Shown piece by piece: positions 54,965 to 64,000 of a stretch of DNA of 64,000 nucleotides. This DNA comes from Immundisolibacter sp. (GTDB lineage: Bacteria; Pseudomonadota; Gammaproteobacteria; Immundisolibacterales; Immundisolibacteraceae), in assembly GCF_014359565.1 (NCBI RefSeq), contig NZ_JACIZD010000003.1, forward strand, positions 186,001-250,000, given 5' to 3'. A program made the position numbers and the translations under genes. Numbering within the stretch: the stretch's first letter is position 1; each line of letters starts with the position of its first letter. A model generated the notes under the pieces. The model ran no database searches and was not told where the DNA came from. It saw only the letters and a list, made by a program, of their open reading frames with translations.

Positions 54965-56247
54965 CAGGCGGCCAGCTCGTGGTTGCCCGGCCCGGGCGGC
55001 AGCGCCCGGCCCGCGCGCCCGGCCAGGCGAAACACCAGCACCAGATGGCCGGCGGCCCGCCAGGCGGCGACCTGCGCGGTGATCGTGTCGGTCGCGTCCT
55101 CGGTCACCAGCAGATGCAAAAGGCCGGCTTCGGGCAGGCTCGCCGGCAGATGCGTCTGGCGCGCCGGTGGGCAGGTCGCCACGGCGCGGTGCAGGGCGGC
55201 CTCGTCGTCAATCGGCTGCCAGTCCGCGCCCAGCGCCAGTGCGTTCAGCGCCAGCGCCTCGGCCCGCGCGTGGGCCACCAGCTCCAGCACCAGCGCCAGG
55301 CGTCTGTCGAGCGCGGCCGCATCGCGCGGCCGCCGCTGCCAGGGTGCGAAACCGGCCACCGCCGTGTCGCAGCAGATGGCGATGCCGTCGGCGTGCAGCT
55401 CGCTGCCGCCGCGAAACACCCGCGACATCAGCTCACCCCGCCGCGCGCTGGCACGATGGTCCAGGCGCGTCGACGGATCGCCGATCTGATACGGACGGGT
55501 GTAGGCGTACTCGAGCGCCCCGGCATGACGGGCCGCGTGCACACCGGTCCTGAGGCAGCGCGTCGCCAGCTCGCGCAGCGGCGGCAGGCTCACCGGCAGC
55601 GGCGGCGGCAGCACCGCCAGCTCCAGCGGCAGCGCGGCGCCGACCGTGCTGCGGGTCAGGAACAAGGGAAAGAAGCTGTGCACGGCCAGACCAGGCAAAC
55701 GCAGCAGGCCGCGCGCGCGGGGAATTACGACCGTCTCGCACACGCGGCTTTCGCCGGCCTCCAGCCGCTCGATCAGGGCACTGCGGGACGGCGCCACCGG
55801 CCGCCAGCCCGGTCCGCGCCACTCGCGCAACATCAGCTCGCGCGCCGGGCGGTGGCCCGTGTTGGTCAGGCGCACCTGGCCGCGACACGGCTGCCCGGCA
55901 ACGGCGACCTCATGGTTCAGGCGCACCAGGTGCAGGCGCGGGCGCCATACCCGTCCTACGGCGGCGCTCAGGGCGAGCAGCGACAGGCCCGCCGCGGCAA
56001 GGCTCAGGTCGAAGCCCGGGTTGCTGCGCCGGGCCAGCAACAGCAGCAGGATGCTCGCCAGCAAAACCGCCAGGCCGCTGGCGGTCAGACCGTCGCGCAG
56101 CGCGCGCAGCGGCGCCCGCCAGCCGCCGCGCCGCTCGGTCAGGCGCGGCGGCTGGCGCAGTTCGAGCAGCCAGCGGGTCATCCGCCACAGGTGCCAGGCC
56201 AGCGGCTCCTGCGGCACGCGCAGCGGGCGGTCGGCAAATTCCTTCAT
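54964..56247 (-). CDS. DUF58 domain protein
   Basis: Protein of 427 residues with two hydrophobic segments near 55-95 and a soluble part. The DUF58 block is YTRPYQIGDPSTRLDHRASAR, followed by a von Willebrand-A-like region (IAICCDTAVAGF). DUF58 proteins normally stand with a MoxR ATPase and TgpA; here TgpA is present and MoxR is absent on both sides. Confidence 0.88.
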
Positions 56248-56274
56248 GTCAGCCCGTCAGGCATCGTCGTCCCG

Positions 56275-56300
56275 CAGGAGCCCGGCCGTGCCGGGCGATC
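56275..56300. repeat. REP-like palindrome, GGAGCCCGGC type, copy 4
   Basis: Variant with core GCCCGGC-CGT-GCCGGGC, ending GCGATC, in the 70-base space between tlpA-like and DUF58 genes. Same orientation as the other copies. Confidence 0.7.
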
Positions 56301-56317
56301 AATCGCGCGGCACTTGC

Positions 56318-56869
56318 TCAGTCGGCCGGAGCCTGCACGGCGCCGGCCGTGTTCAGCCATTTTTCCAGATCCTGCGGATCGGCCCGGCCTTCCAGTCGGG
56401 CCAGTACCTTGCCGTCGGCGCCGATCAGCACCGTGTACGGCAGCACGCCTGCGGTATTGCCCAGCCGGCGGGCGATGTCCATGGCCTCCAGGTCGCCGAC
56501 CAGGCTCGGGTAGTTCAGCTTCAGGCGCGTGGCCAGTTCCCGAGCCGGCGCGGCCTGTTCGACCGCCACGCCCAGGAACTGCACGCCGCGGTTGCCATGG
56601 CGGTTCTGCAGGTCGATGAAATCCGGCATTTCCTCAAGGCACGGTCCGCACCAGCTGGCCCAGAAATTCAGTACCACCGTCTTGCCGGCGAACTCGGACA
56701 GTCGGCGCGGCTGGCCGTCGAGGTCTGGCAGGGAGAAGTCCTCCACCACCGCGCCATCGGTAATCGCTTCCAGTGCCGGTCCCGGCAGCAGAAACGTGCG
56801 CAGCGCCATGCCGGCGGCCAAGGCCACGAGCAGCAGTGCGGCAATGCCAAGCCGGCGACGCAGACTCAT
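56318..56869 (-). CDS. TlpA-family thioredoxin-like protein
   Basis: Membrane-anchored periplasmic thiol reductase, 183 residues. One N-terminal helix (about 8-28) and a thioredoxin fold with active site WC74GPC77 followed by the TlpA/ResA-type cis-Pro in GVLPYTVLI. The ATG at 56869 has GGAG ten bases upstream; TTG 56875 is an alternative. It follows the DsbD alpha-domain gene directly and could be its redox partner. Confidence 0.92.
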   Translation of the reverse strand: MSLRRRLGIAALLLVALAAGMALRTFLLPGPALEAITDGAVVEDFSLPDLDGQPRRLSEFAGKTVVLNFWASWCGPCLEEMPDFIDLQNRHGNRGVQFLGVAVEQAAPARELATRLKLNYPSLVGDLEAMDIARRLGNTAGVLPYTVLIGADGKVLARLEGRADPQDLEKWLNTAGAVQAPAD

Positions 56870-56875
56870 CGGCAA

Positions 56876-57301
56876 TCACTCCGGAAGTTGCAGCTGCACG
56901 CTGACCGGCGCGTAGCACAGCCGATCCTGCGCGCAGCCCTGGTAGCGCAGGCCGACGGCCGCGCCCGGGCGGGCGGGAATGGGGAGGTGAATGTTCTGGT
57001 CGCCGCGCAGGACCGCCACGCGGCCGAACTCGGGATCTTCATAGATATCGCCCGGCGGTAGCTGGGCATGCAGCGGCGCGCCGGTGGCGTCGGTCAGTTG
57101 CAGACGGTCGCGGTACAGGTAATGACCGGGCGCGATGCGAAACTGCACCTGCAGCCTGCCGTCGGCGCCGGCCACCAGTTGCGGCGCAAAGGCCTGTTGC
57201 GGGCTCAGGACGGCGGGCTTGTCGCCCAGCAGGTCGGCCAGGTCGGCCGTGGCAGCAGGCACCAGCAGGCAGCCGGCCAGCAGCGCCAGAGCCCTACCCA
57301 C
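56876..57301 (-). CDS. DsbD N-terminal (alpha) domain as a separate protein
   Basis: Periplasmic protein of 141 residues after a signal peptide (about 1-19). It matches only the first domain of the disulfide reductase DsbD, with the active cysteine pair C123 and C129 in YQGCAQDRLCYAP. The eight-helix transmembrane beta domain and thioredoxin-like gamma domain of normal DsbD (about 570 residues) are missing; the stop is followed at once by tlpA. GTG 57301 is chosen because it gives a signal peptide; it overlaps cutA. Whether it is a working reductant carrier or a remnant is unknown. Confidence 0.82.
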   Translation of the reverse strand: MGRALALLAGCLLVPAATADLADLLGDKPAVLSPQQAFAPQLVAGADGRLQVQFRIAPGHYLYRDRLQLTDATGAPLHAQLPPGDIYEDPEFGRVAVLRGDQNIHLPIPARPGAAVGLRYQGCAQDRLCYAPVSVQLQLPE

Positions 57302-57623
57302 CCCGCGCGTCCAGCCAGGCCAGATATGCCGGATTGCCGGCCAGCACCGGCAGCGCCAGCAGCTCCGGCACTTCATAAGGATGCAGCTCCAGCAGCCGGC
57401 GTTCGAGCGCCGGGTAGTCGTCGGCGCGAGCCTTGATCAGCAGCAGGCATTCGTCGGTCCTTTCCAGTTGTCCCTGCCATCGATACACGGAGCGGGCACC
57501 CGGCAACAGCGTGACACAGGCAGCCAGGCCTTCTTCGACCAGCGTGTCGGCGATTCGTGCGGCACTGGTGCCATCGGCACAGGCCGACAGCACCAGGCGA
57601 TAGGGCAGAACATCGGTGGTCAT
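57294..57623 (-). CDS. cutA: Divalent-cation tolerance protein CutA
   Basis: Trimeric PII-like protein of 109 residues. The CutA1 features are LVEEGLAACVTLLPGARSVYRWQGQLERTDE and the C-terminal HPYEVPELLALPV. The cutA-dsbD neighbourhood next to groESL is known in gammaproteobacteria. Its exact role is unsettled. Confidence 0.95.
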   Translation of the reverse strand: MTTDVLPYRLVLSACADGTSAARIADTLVEEGLAACVTLLPGARSVYRWQGQLERTDECLLLIKARADDYPALERRLLELHPYEVPELLALPVLAGNPAYLAWLDARGG

Positions 57624-57714
57624 GCCGGCTCAGGCCTTGGCGCCCAGGCCTTGCCCAGACCCTTGCAAAGCGCTCTCCAAGGCCCCATCTGGTCCGGGTG
57701 AGCGGTGCGCCCCC

Positions 57715-57742
57715 TTGACGCGAGGGGCGTTGCGCCTATCAT
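57715..57742 (+). promoter_or_regulatory. Vegetative promoter of groESL
   Basis: -35 TTGACG (57715-57720), 16-base spacer, -10 TATCAT (57737-57742). The -10 directly touches the CIRCE operator, so bound HrcA would block initiation. Confidence 0.82.
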
Positions 57743-57769
57743 TTGGCACTCTCGGCACGAGAGTGCTAA
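57743..57769 (+). promoter_or_regulatory. CIRCE operator (HrcA site)
   Basis: TTGGCACTC, nine bases, GAGTGCTAA. It differs from the consensus TTAGCACTC-N9-GAGTGCTAA at one base. It lies 75 bases before groES. It implies an HrcA repressor encoded elsewhere and titrated by GroEL. Confidence 0.93.
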
Positions 57770-57843
57770 TGCACCCCGGCAGCCCGTTCCTGAAACGTGC
57801 GGGTCCGGCTGGATTTTTTCGCAGTTCATTACCGGAGGCATGA

Positions 57844-58140
57844 ATGAACATTCGTCCCCTTCACGACCGCGTCGTGATCCGTCGCATGGAAGAGGAACGC
57901 AAGAGCGCGGGCGGCATTGTACTGCCCGACTCGGCGACCGAAAAACCGATCCTGGGCGAAGTGCTCGCGGTCGGCCCGGGCAAGATGCTGGACAACGGCG
58001 AAGTGCGCAAGTTGCAGGTCAAGGTCGGCGACAAGGTGCTGTTCGGCAAGTACGCCGGTACCGAGGTCAAGCTCGGCCTGAGCGACAAGGAAGTCCTCGT
58101 GATGCGCGAGGACGATCTGATGGGCGTCGTCGAAGACTGA
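57844..58140 (+). CDS. groES: Co-chaperonin GroES
   Basis: Lid of the GroEL chamber, 98 residues. [14 protein letters not shown] start, mobile loop [15 protein letters not shown], and C-terminal DDLMGVVED. The ATG at 57844 has CGGAGG ten bases upstream; an out-of-frame ATG lies at 57840. First gene of the CIRCE-controlled operon. Confidence 0.98.
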   Translation: MNIRPLHDRVVIRRMEEERKSAGGIVLPDSATEKPILGEVLAVGPGKMLDNGEVRKLQVKVGDKVLFGKYAGTEVKLGLSDKEVLVMREDDLMGVVED

Positions 58141-58176
58141 GCCCCGTTCACACCCAACCATTCACTGAGGAATTGA

Positions 58177-59835
<1,659 letters not shown>

Positions 59836-59891
59836 GGTCCGCCGACCTGTACCCGACGAGGCGCTGAATACGTCAGCGTTCCTGTTCGAAG

Positions 59892-59928
59892 AAAACCCCG
59901 GGGGCCCACAAGGCGCCCGGGGTTTTTT
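59892..59928 (+). terminator. Intrinsic terminator of groESL
   Basis: AAAACCCCGGG (59892-59902) pairs with CCCGGGGTTTT (59916-59926), and the T-run continues to 59928. It is 57 bases after the groEL stop. The A-run on the left arm makes it potentially bidirectional. Confidence 0.92.
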
Positions 59929-60014
59929 GTGTCCCGTGCGGCGCGACAATAGGGCAGCAGGTGCCAGACTCGCCGACCGCCAGCGCCCGAACCGAATCAA
60001 GAGAACCCCGGATC

Positions 60015-60989
60015 ATGACCAAACCCGCCCTTGCTGTCCCCATCGGTGATCCGTGCGGCGTTGGCCCGGAGATTCTTGCCAAGGCCATGGCGACCGGCCA
60101 GCCGCAGCGTCTGGCGCGGCTGCTGTTCATCGGCAGCGCGGAGGCCATGCGCCGGGGCGTGGCGGTGGCAGGCGCCGATCTGGCCGTAAGGCCGGTGACC
60201 TCGGTCGCCGCGGTCGAGGATGACGCACGCGTCATATCCATCCTGGACGATGGGCAGCTGGACCCGGCCGAGATCGTCTATGGCCAGGAGCGCGCCGCCT
60301 GCGGCGCCGCCGTCGGCCGCTGGATCGGTCAGGCGCAGGACTTGGCCCAGATCGGCGAGGTGGCCGGGCTGGTGATGGGCCCGATCAACTCGGAGGCCAT
60401 GGCCGCTGCCGGAGCACTGGGCGCTCTGCTGAACGCCAAGCCCGGCGAGCGCCTGCTGACGCTGTTTTCGGGGCCGCTGCGCATCACCCACATCTTCGAC
60501 CACGTGTACCTGCGCGACGTGTGCGCCGGCCTGACGGCCGATCTGGTGGCCCGCTCGATCCGCCTGACCCACGAGACCCTGCGCGGCTGGGGCGTGGCCA
60601 ATCCGCGCATCGGCGTGGCGGGTCTGAACCCGCACGCCCACGGCCCGGAAGAGGACGCCGCCATCACGCCCGGCGTGGCGCAGGCGCGGGCCGGCGGCAT
60701 CGACGTCAGCGGCCCGATCTCGCCGGACACGGTGTTCCGGCACTGCATCGACGGCCGCTACGACGTGGTGGTCGCCATGTGCCACGACCAGGGCCACATT
60801 GCCCTCAAGACCTGGGGTTTCGAGGGCAACTGCGGCGGCTTCATCGGCATGCCGTACCTGTTCATGACAGTTGGCCACGGCACCGCCTTCGACATTGCCG
60901 GCAAGGGCATTGCCAGCCACGCCATGATCCTGTCGGCGCTCAACCAGTGCGCGCAGTTCGCCGCCGGTCGGGGCTTTGTGGCAGCCTGA
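60015..60989 (+). CDS. PdxA-family dehydrogenase (4-hydroxythreonine-4-phosphate dehydrogenase-like; TphB-like possible)
   Basis: NAD-dependent oxidative decarboxylase family, 324 residues. GDPCGVGPEI at the start, metal/substrate motif GLNPHAHGPEED and CHDQGHIALK. True PdxA has a GLNPHAGE form and an YHDQG...K form; the replacement by HAHGPEE and the divergent segment TVGHGTAFDIAGKG suggest the PdxA2/TphB side branch, which includes a cis-dihydrodiol dehydrogenase for terephthalate. Start ATG 60015; the frame is open 18 codons upstream. The neighbouring Rieske oxygenases make the dihydrodiol role attractive but unproved. Confidence 0.82.
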   Translation: MTKPALAVPIGDPCGVGPEILAKAMATGQPQRLARLLFIGSAEAMRRGVAVAGADLAVRPVTSVAAVEDDARVISILDDGQLDPAEIVYGQERAACGAAVGRWIGQAQDLAQIGEVAGLVMGPINSEAMAAAGALGALLNAKPGERLLTLFSGPLRITHIFDHVYLRDVCAGLTADLVARSIRLTHETLRGWGVANPRIGVAGLNPHAHGPEEDAAITPGVAQARAGGIDVSGPISPDTVFRHCIDGRYDVVVAMCHDQGHIALKTWGFEGNCGGFIGMPYLFMTVGHGTAFDIAGKGIASHAMILSALNQCAQFAAGRGFVAA

Positions 60990-61023
60990 CGGCCGGTCCG
61001 ACACCACCACACACGGGGCAAAG

Positions 61024-61563
61024 ATGGCCAATCCGTTGAATCAGCTGCAGGCCCAGTTGCTCAAGGCGGGCCTGGTCAAGACCGACCAGATCCGCAAGGT
61101 GGCACAACAGAAACGCGACACCGCCCGGCGCGGTCCGGCGCCGGACCCGGCGGCCGAGCAGCTGCGCCAGGCTCAGCAGCAGAAGGCCGAGCGCGACCGC
61201 GCGCACAACCGCCAGCAACAGGAACAGCGCGAGCGCAAGGCGCAGGCGGCGCAGCTGCGGCAGTTGATCGAGAGCCAGCGCCTTGATCGCAAGGGCGGGG
61301 AGGCGGCGTATCAGTTCGTCGAGTCCGGCAAGATCCGAAAGATCTACCTGCACGAGGCGCAACGCGTGCAGGTGGTCAAGGGCGCCCTGGCGGTGGTCCG
61401 GCTGGGCAGGAACTTCGAGCTGGTGCCGCCCGCCACCGCCCAGAAAATCGCCGAGCGTGATCCGACGTTGGTGGTGGTGCTGAACGCGGAATCACCGCCG
61501 CCGGCCGCGGCGGCGCCCGATCCCTACGCCGACTATCCGGTCCCCGATGATCTGATGTGGTAG
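61024..61563 (+). CDS. DUF2058 protein (YaiL-like)
   Basis: Protein of 179 residues found mainly in gammaproteobacteria. Gln-rich helical N-half (NPLNQLQAQLLKAGLVKTDQIRK, then a basic, Q/A-rich coiled segment to about 85) and a compact C-terminal part ending DYPVPDDLMW, which is typical. Start ATG 61024. Function unknown. It is convergent with the flavoprotein. Confidence 0.87.
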   Translation: MANPLNQLQAQLLKAGLVKTDQIRKVAQQKRDTARRGPAPDPAAEQLRQAQQQKAERDRAHNRQQQEQRERKAQAAQLRQLIESQRLDRKGGEAAYQFVESGKIRKIYLHEAQRVQVVKGALAVVRLGRNFELVPPATAQKIAERDPTLVVVLNAESPPPAAAAPDPYADYPVPDDLMW

Positions 61564-61581
61564 CCCGCCCGGGCGGCGGGG

Positions 61582-64000
61582 CTAGCGCAGCCCCAGCCGC
61601 CGCAGGCTGCGGTCGATCCACTGGGCAGTGAGCTTTTCCTGCACGCCGTTCTGGCGCAGGCGCTGACCGAGGCAGGCGAAGTCCACCTCGTCCAGCGGCT
61701 GGTCCTGGTTGAAGCAGGTAAACACCGGCGCCAGCGGCCGGCCGCTGGCCGGATCGCGGCGGCCCTGCAGGCACTGCGCGCAGACCTCTTTCATCATGCA
61801 CTGCATCGGCGAGTTGATTGAGCCGATGGCGACGTGGGGCTTCAGATACGGCGCCAATACGGCGTGGCGGGCCGCGGTCACGGCCGCCATCATGCGGTCC
61901 GAGCCGATGGCGATGATGCGGTCGACGTCCGACAGGGCAATCGCCACCTCGCCCAGTTCCCCGGCCGCATAGGCGCGCATGGCTTGCACGATGTTGCCGG
62001 TGAAGGCCCGGTCCTGCGCCCGGCCGGGCGTGAAGCCGGGTGCCTGATCGCAGGTCCAGACCACGACATCGGCGGCGGCCTCGATGTCGGCCACTCGGTA
62101 GCGATCCGGCGCGTGCTTGTAGCCCGCGAAGTAGACGACGCGCGAGCCGGCCTGCCGCAGCGCCTTGCCGATCGACAGCAGCACCGCATTGCCCAGGCCG
62201 CCGCCGGCCAGCAGCACGGTCTCGCCGGCGGGGATTTCGGTCGGCGCGCCGGTCGGGCCCATCAGCACCACCGGCTCGCCCGGCGTCAGATGCGCGCACA
62301 GGTCCGACGAGCCGCCCATCTCCAGCACGATCAGCGCCACCAGGCCGCGTTCACGGTCCACCCAGGCGCCGGTCAGGGCCAGACCCTCCATGGCCAGCGT
62401 GGTGCCGTCGTCGCGGCGGGCCAGCGTCTCGAAGTTCTGCAGGCGATAGAACTGGCCCGGCTCGAAGCGCTGCGCCGCCAGCGGCGCGTGCACGACCACC
62501 TCGACGATGGTCGGCGTGAGGCGCTGCACGCGCTCGACGTGTGCCCGCAGCAAACCGTGCAGGCGCCGCTGAAATGCGTCTGCCGTCTCCTGACTGGCCG
62601 GTGCGCGCGCGGCGAGCAGGCGGCTGACCACCGGGTAGCCGCGCTTGGCGCTGGCCATGGCCTTGACCACGTTGCCGGCGAAGCTCGGGTGCAGATCGCC
62701 GAAGAAGCTGACCGCCCGGCCGTCGGGCCGCCGCTGGGTCAGCATCGGCACCTCGCCGGACTTGGCCAGGCGCGGCGCCGCTTGCGGTTCGCCGTTCTCG
62801 TCCAGGCTGCGGAAATAGCCGCCGTCGAGCGCCAGTCCGGTCGGCGCCTCGCGTTGCAGCACGGTGTTTGGCACCGTGCCGGCAGCGACCAGCACGGCGC
62901 GCGCCGGCATTAGCTGTCGCTGCCCGTTGGCCGTCAATTTGCCGTCCTCACCCGGCGCCTGAAGCTCGACTTCGAGGCCGCTCAGGTGGCCGTGGGCGTC
63001 CACCTGCACCGCGCTCGGCGCCAGGCATTCGGCGAACTCGACGCCTTCCTCCAGCGCCTTGAGGACCTCTTCGTGATTGAGCGTATAGCAGGGCGCATCG
63101 ACCAGCCGGCGCCGATAGACCAGCGTGGCGCCGCCCCAGGACTTGAGCAATTCCAGAATGCGCGGAGCGCGGGCCTCGGCGGTCGCCGCCTCGCGCTCGG
63201 CGCGGATGGCGCGCGCGTGGGCGATGAACTCGTCGGCAATGGTTTGCTCTTCGGCATCCCAGGCGCTGCGCACGGCATCCTGCCCGCGCTCGGCGCACAG
63301 CGTCTCGTAGCGGGTGAGGAATTTCTCCACCTGCAGCGGGTAATAGGCCAGCGCCTCGGTGGCGGTGTCGATGGCGGTCAGGCCACCGCCGATCACCAGC
63401 GCCGGCAGGCGCAGTTGCAGGTTCGCGATGGAGTCGCGCCGCGCTGCGCCGGTCAGCTGCAGGCCCATCAGGAAATCGGAGGCCTGGCGCACGCCGCGGG
63501 CCAGGCCATTGGGCACGTCCACGTAGCGCGGCCGGCCGGCACCCATGGCCAGCGCCACGTGGTCGAAGCCAAGATCAAACGCATCGTTCAGCGTCAGCGT
63601 GCCGCCCAGGCGCACGCCGCCGTGCAGGCGAAAACCGGCCCGCCGCTCCAGCAGCAGGCGGATCAGCTTCAGGTAATTCTTGTTCCAGCGCACGGTGATG
63701 CCGTACTCGGCCACGCCGCCGAAGCCGGCCGTGACCCGCGCGTCGAGCGGCTCGAACAGCTCCTCGACGTTGCGGATCAGGCGCGGTGGACGGCGTGTGC
63801 CGTCCGCCTCCACGCCGGTGAGGTCCGCCGGCAGCGGCTCGATCTTCAGGCCGTCGACGCCGACCACGGCGTGGCCGTCATTGAGCAGGTGATGCGCCAG
63901 CGTGTAGCCGGCCGGACCCATGCCCGCCACCAGTACCTTGCGACCGCTGGCCGGGCGCGGCAGCGGGCGCCTCAGGTCGAGCGGGTTCCAGCGCGTCAGC
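61582..64000 (-). CDS. Fused FAD/NAD oxidoreductase: GltD-like plus FNR/PyrK-like domains (5' end outside window)
   Basis: At least 806 residues; the start is beyond the window. The first visible part has an FAD-binding loop (VLVAGMGPAGYTL) and an NAD(P) motif VIGGGLTAIDTATEA, like the small subunit of glutamate synthase. From about 500 it becomes a ferredoxin-reductase/PyrK-like module with FEPGQFYRLQNFE (flavin), LLAGGGLGNAVLLSI (nucleotide) and a C-terminal cysteine cluster (QCMMKEVCAQC ... FTCF) suited to a [2Fe-2S] centre. This arrangement resembles an electron-bifurcating or ferredoxin-linked NAD(P)H oxidoreductase. The partner is unknown. Confidence 0.82.
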   Translation of the reverse strand, partial: LTRWNPLDLRRPLPRPASGRKVLVAGMGPAGYTLAHHLLNDGHAVVGVDGLKIEPLPADLTGVEADGTRRPPRLIRNVEELFEPLDARVTAGFGGVAEYGITVRWNKNYLKLIRLLLERRAGFRLHGGVRLGGTLTLNDAFDLGFDHVALAMGAGRPRYVDVPNGLARGVRQASDFLMGLQLTGAARRDSIANLQLRLPALVIGGGLTAIDTATEALAYYPLQVEKFLTRYETLCAERGQDAVRSAWDAEEQTIADEFIAHARAIRAEREAATAEARAPRILELLKSWGGATLVYRRRLVDAPCYTLNHEEVLKALEEGVEFAECLAPSAVQVDAHGHLSGLEVELQAPGEDGKLTANGQRQLMPARAVLVAAGTVPNTVLQREAPTGLALDGGYFRSLDENGEPQAAPRLAKSGEVPMLTQRRPDGRAVSFFGDLHPSFAGNVVKAMASAKRGYPVVSRLLAARAPASQETADAFQRRLHGLLRAHVERVQRLTPTIVEVVVHAPLAAQRFEPGQFYRLQNFETLARRDDGTTLAMEGLALTGAWVDRERGLVALIVLEMGGSSDLCAHLTPGEPVVLMGPTGAPTEIPAGETVLLAGGGLGNAVLLSIGKALRQAGSRVVYFAGYKHAPDRYRVADIEAAADVVVWTCDQAPGFTPGRAQDRAFTGNIVQAMRAYAAGELGEVAIALSDVDRIIAIGSDRMMAAVTAARHAVLAPYLKPHVAIGSINSPMQCMMKEVCAQCLQGRRDPASGRPLAPVFTCFNQDQPLDEVDFACLGQRLRQNGVQEKLTAQWIDRSLRRLGLR

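Overview
The window is 64 kb of dense, GC-rich chromosome with about 62 protein genes, one tRNA and one SRP RNA. No phage, insertion sequence, CRISPR array or plasmid function was seen. Gene order points to a gammaproteobacterium: tRNA-Ser / 4.5S RNA / dnaX / ybaB / recR; ftsY-ftsE-ftsX; pyrG-kdsA-eno-ftsB-ispD-ispF; trpS-scpA-scpB-rluB. The local departures are an rpsD gene outside a ribosomal operon, ftsYEX without rpoH, a lone DsbD alpha domain, and HrcA/CIRCE-type control of groESL. These suggest a deep-branching lineage rather than an enteric or Pseudomonas relative. Several ring-hydroxylating oxygenase genes among CoA-catabolic genes suggest use of aromatic compounds. A hydrocarbon degrader of the Immundisolibacter kind would fit, but this is a guess from gene content.

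Layout. 1-6.2 kb: the end of a porin gene, then the urea ABC importer urtABCDE. 6.3-7.9 kb: citramalate synthase, an isoleucine entry enzyme. 8.0-15.9 kb (minus strand): RNA turnover (orn), recombination and replication (recR, ybaB, dnaX), 4.5S RNA, tRNA-Ser(GGA), ribosomal protein S4, a pseudouridine synthase, condensin partners scpB/scpA and trpS. 16.0-22.1 kb (minus): a site-2 protease, then a catabolic block of crotonase, acyl-CoA dehydrogenase, short-chain dehydrogenase and a two-subunit Rieske oxygenase. 22.2-29.5 kb (minus): a large mechanosensitive channel, coaD, rsmD and two M16 peptidase-family genes. 29.6-32.2 kb (plus): ftsY, ftsE, ftsX.

32.2-40.6 kb is mixed: a ZIP metal transporter, an unpaired Rieske oxygenase alpha subunit, HIT, VanZ and GNAT proteins, two alpha/beta hydrolases, a small membrane protein and htpG. 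40.7-45.7 kb (minus): a pteridine-reductase-like SDR with folB, an epimerase and a DUF748/AsmA-like giant. 45.8-47.5 kb (plus): a coupled Nudix / metallo-beta-lactamase pair. 47.7-53.0 kb (minus): the isoprenoid, cell-division, glycolysis, LPS and CTP-synthesis cluster. 53.1-57.6 kb (minus): TgpA-like transglutaminase, DUF58, TlpA, DsbD alpha domain and cutA. 57.7-59.9 kb (plus): groES-groEL with a readable promoter, CIRCE operator and terminator. 60.0-61.6 kb: a PdxA-family dehydrogenase and a DUF2058 protein. 61.6-64.0 kb (minus): a large fused flavoprotein running off the end.

Many neighbouring genes overlap by 1-4 bases (ATGA, GTGA, TTGA, TGATG), so translational coupling is common. Intergenic spaces are short. 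The longest ones hold a family of REP-like palindromes, with at least four copies of one type and two of another. The most unusual points are the DsbD alpha domain beside TlpA, a strong terminator only about 20 bases ahead of rpsD, the crotonase lacking both classical glutamates, the PdxA-like protein in an aromatic-catabolic setting, the fused GltD/FNR-like flavoprotein, and the repeat families.
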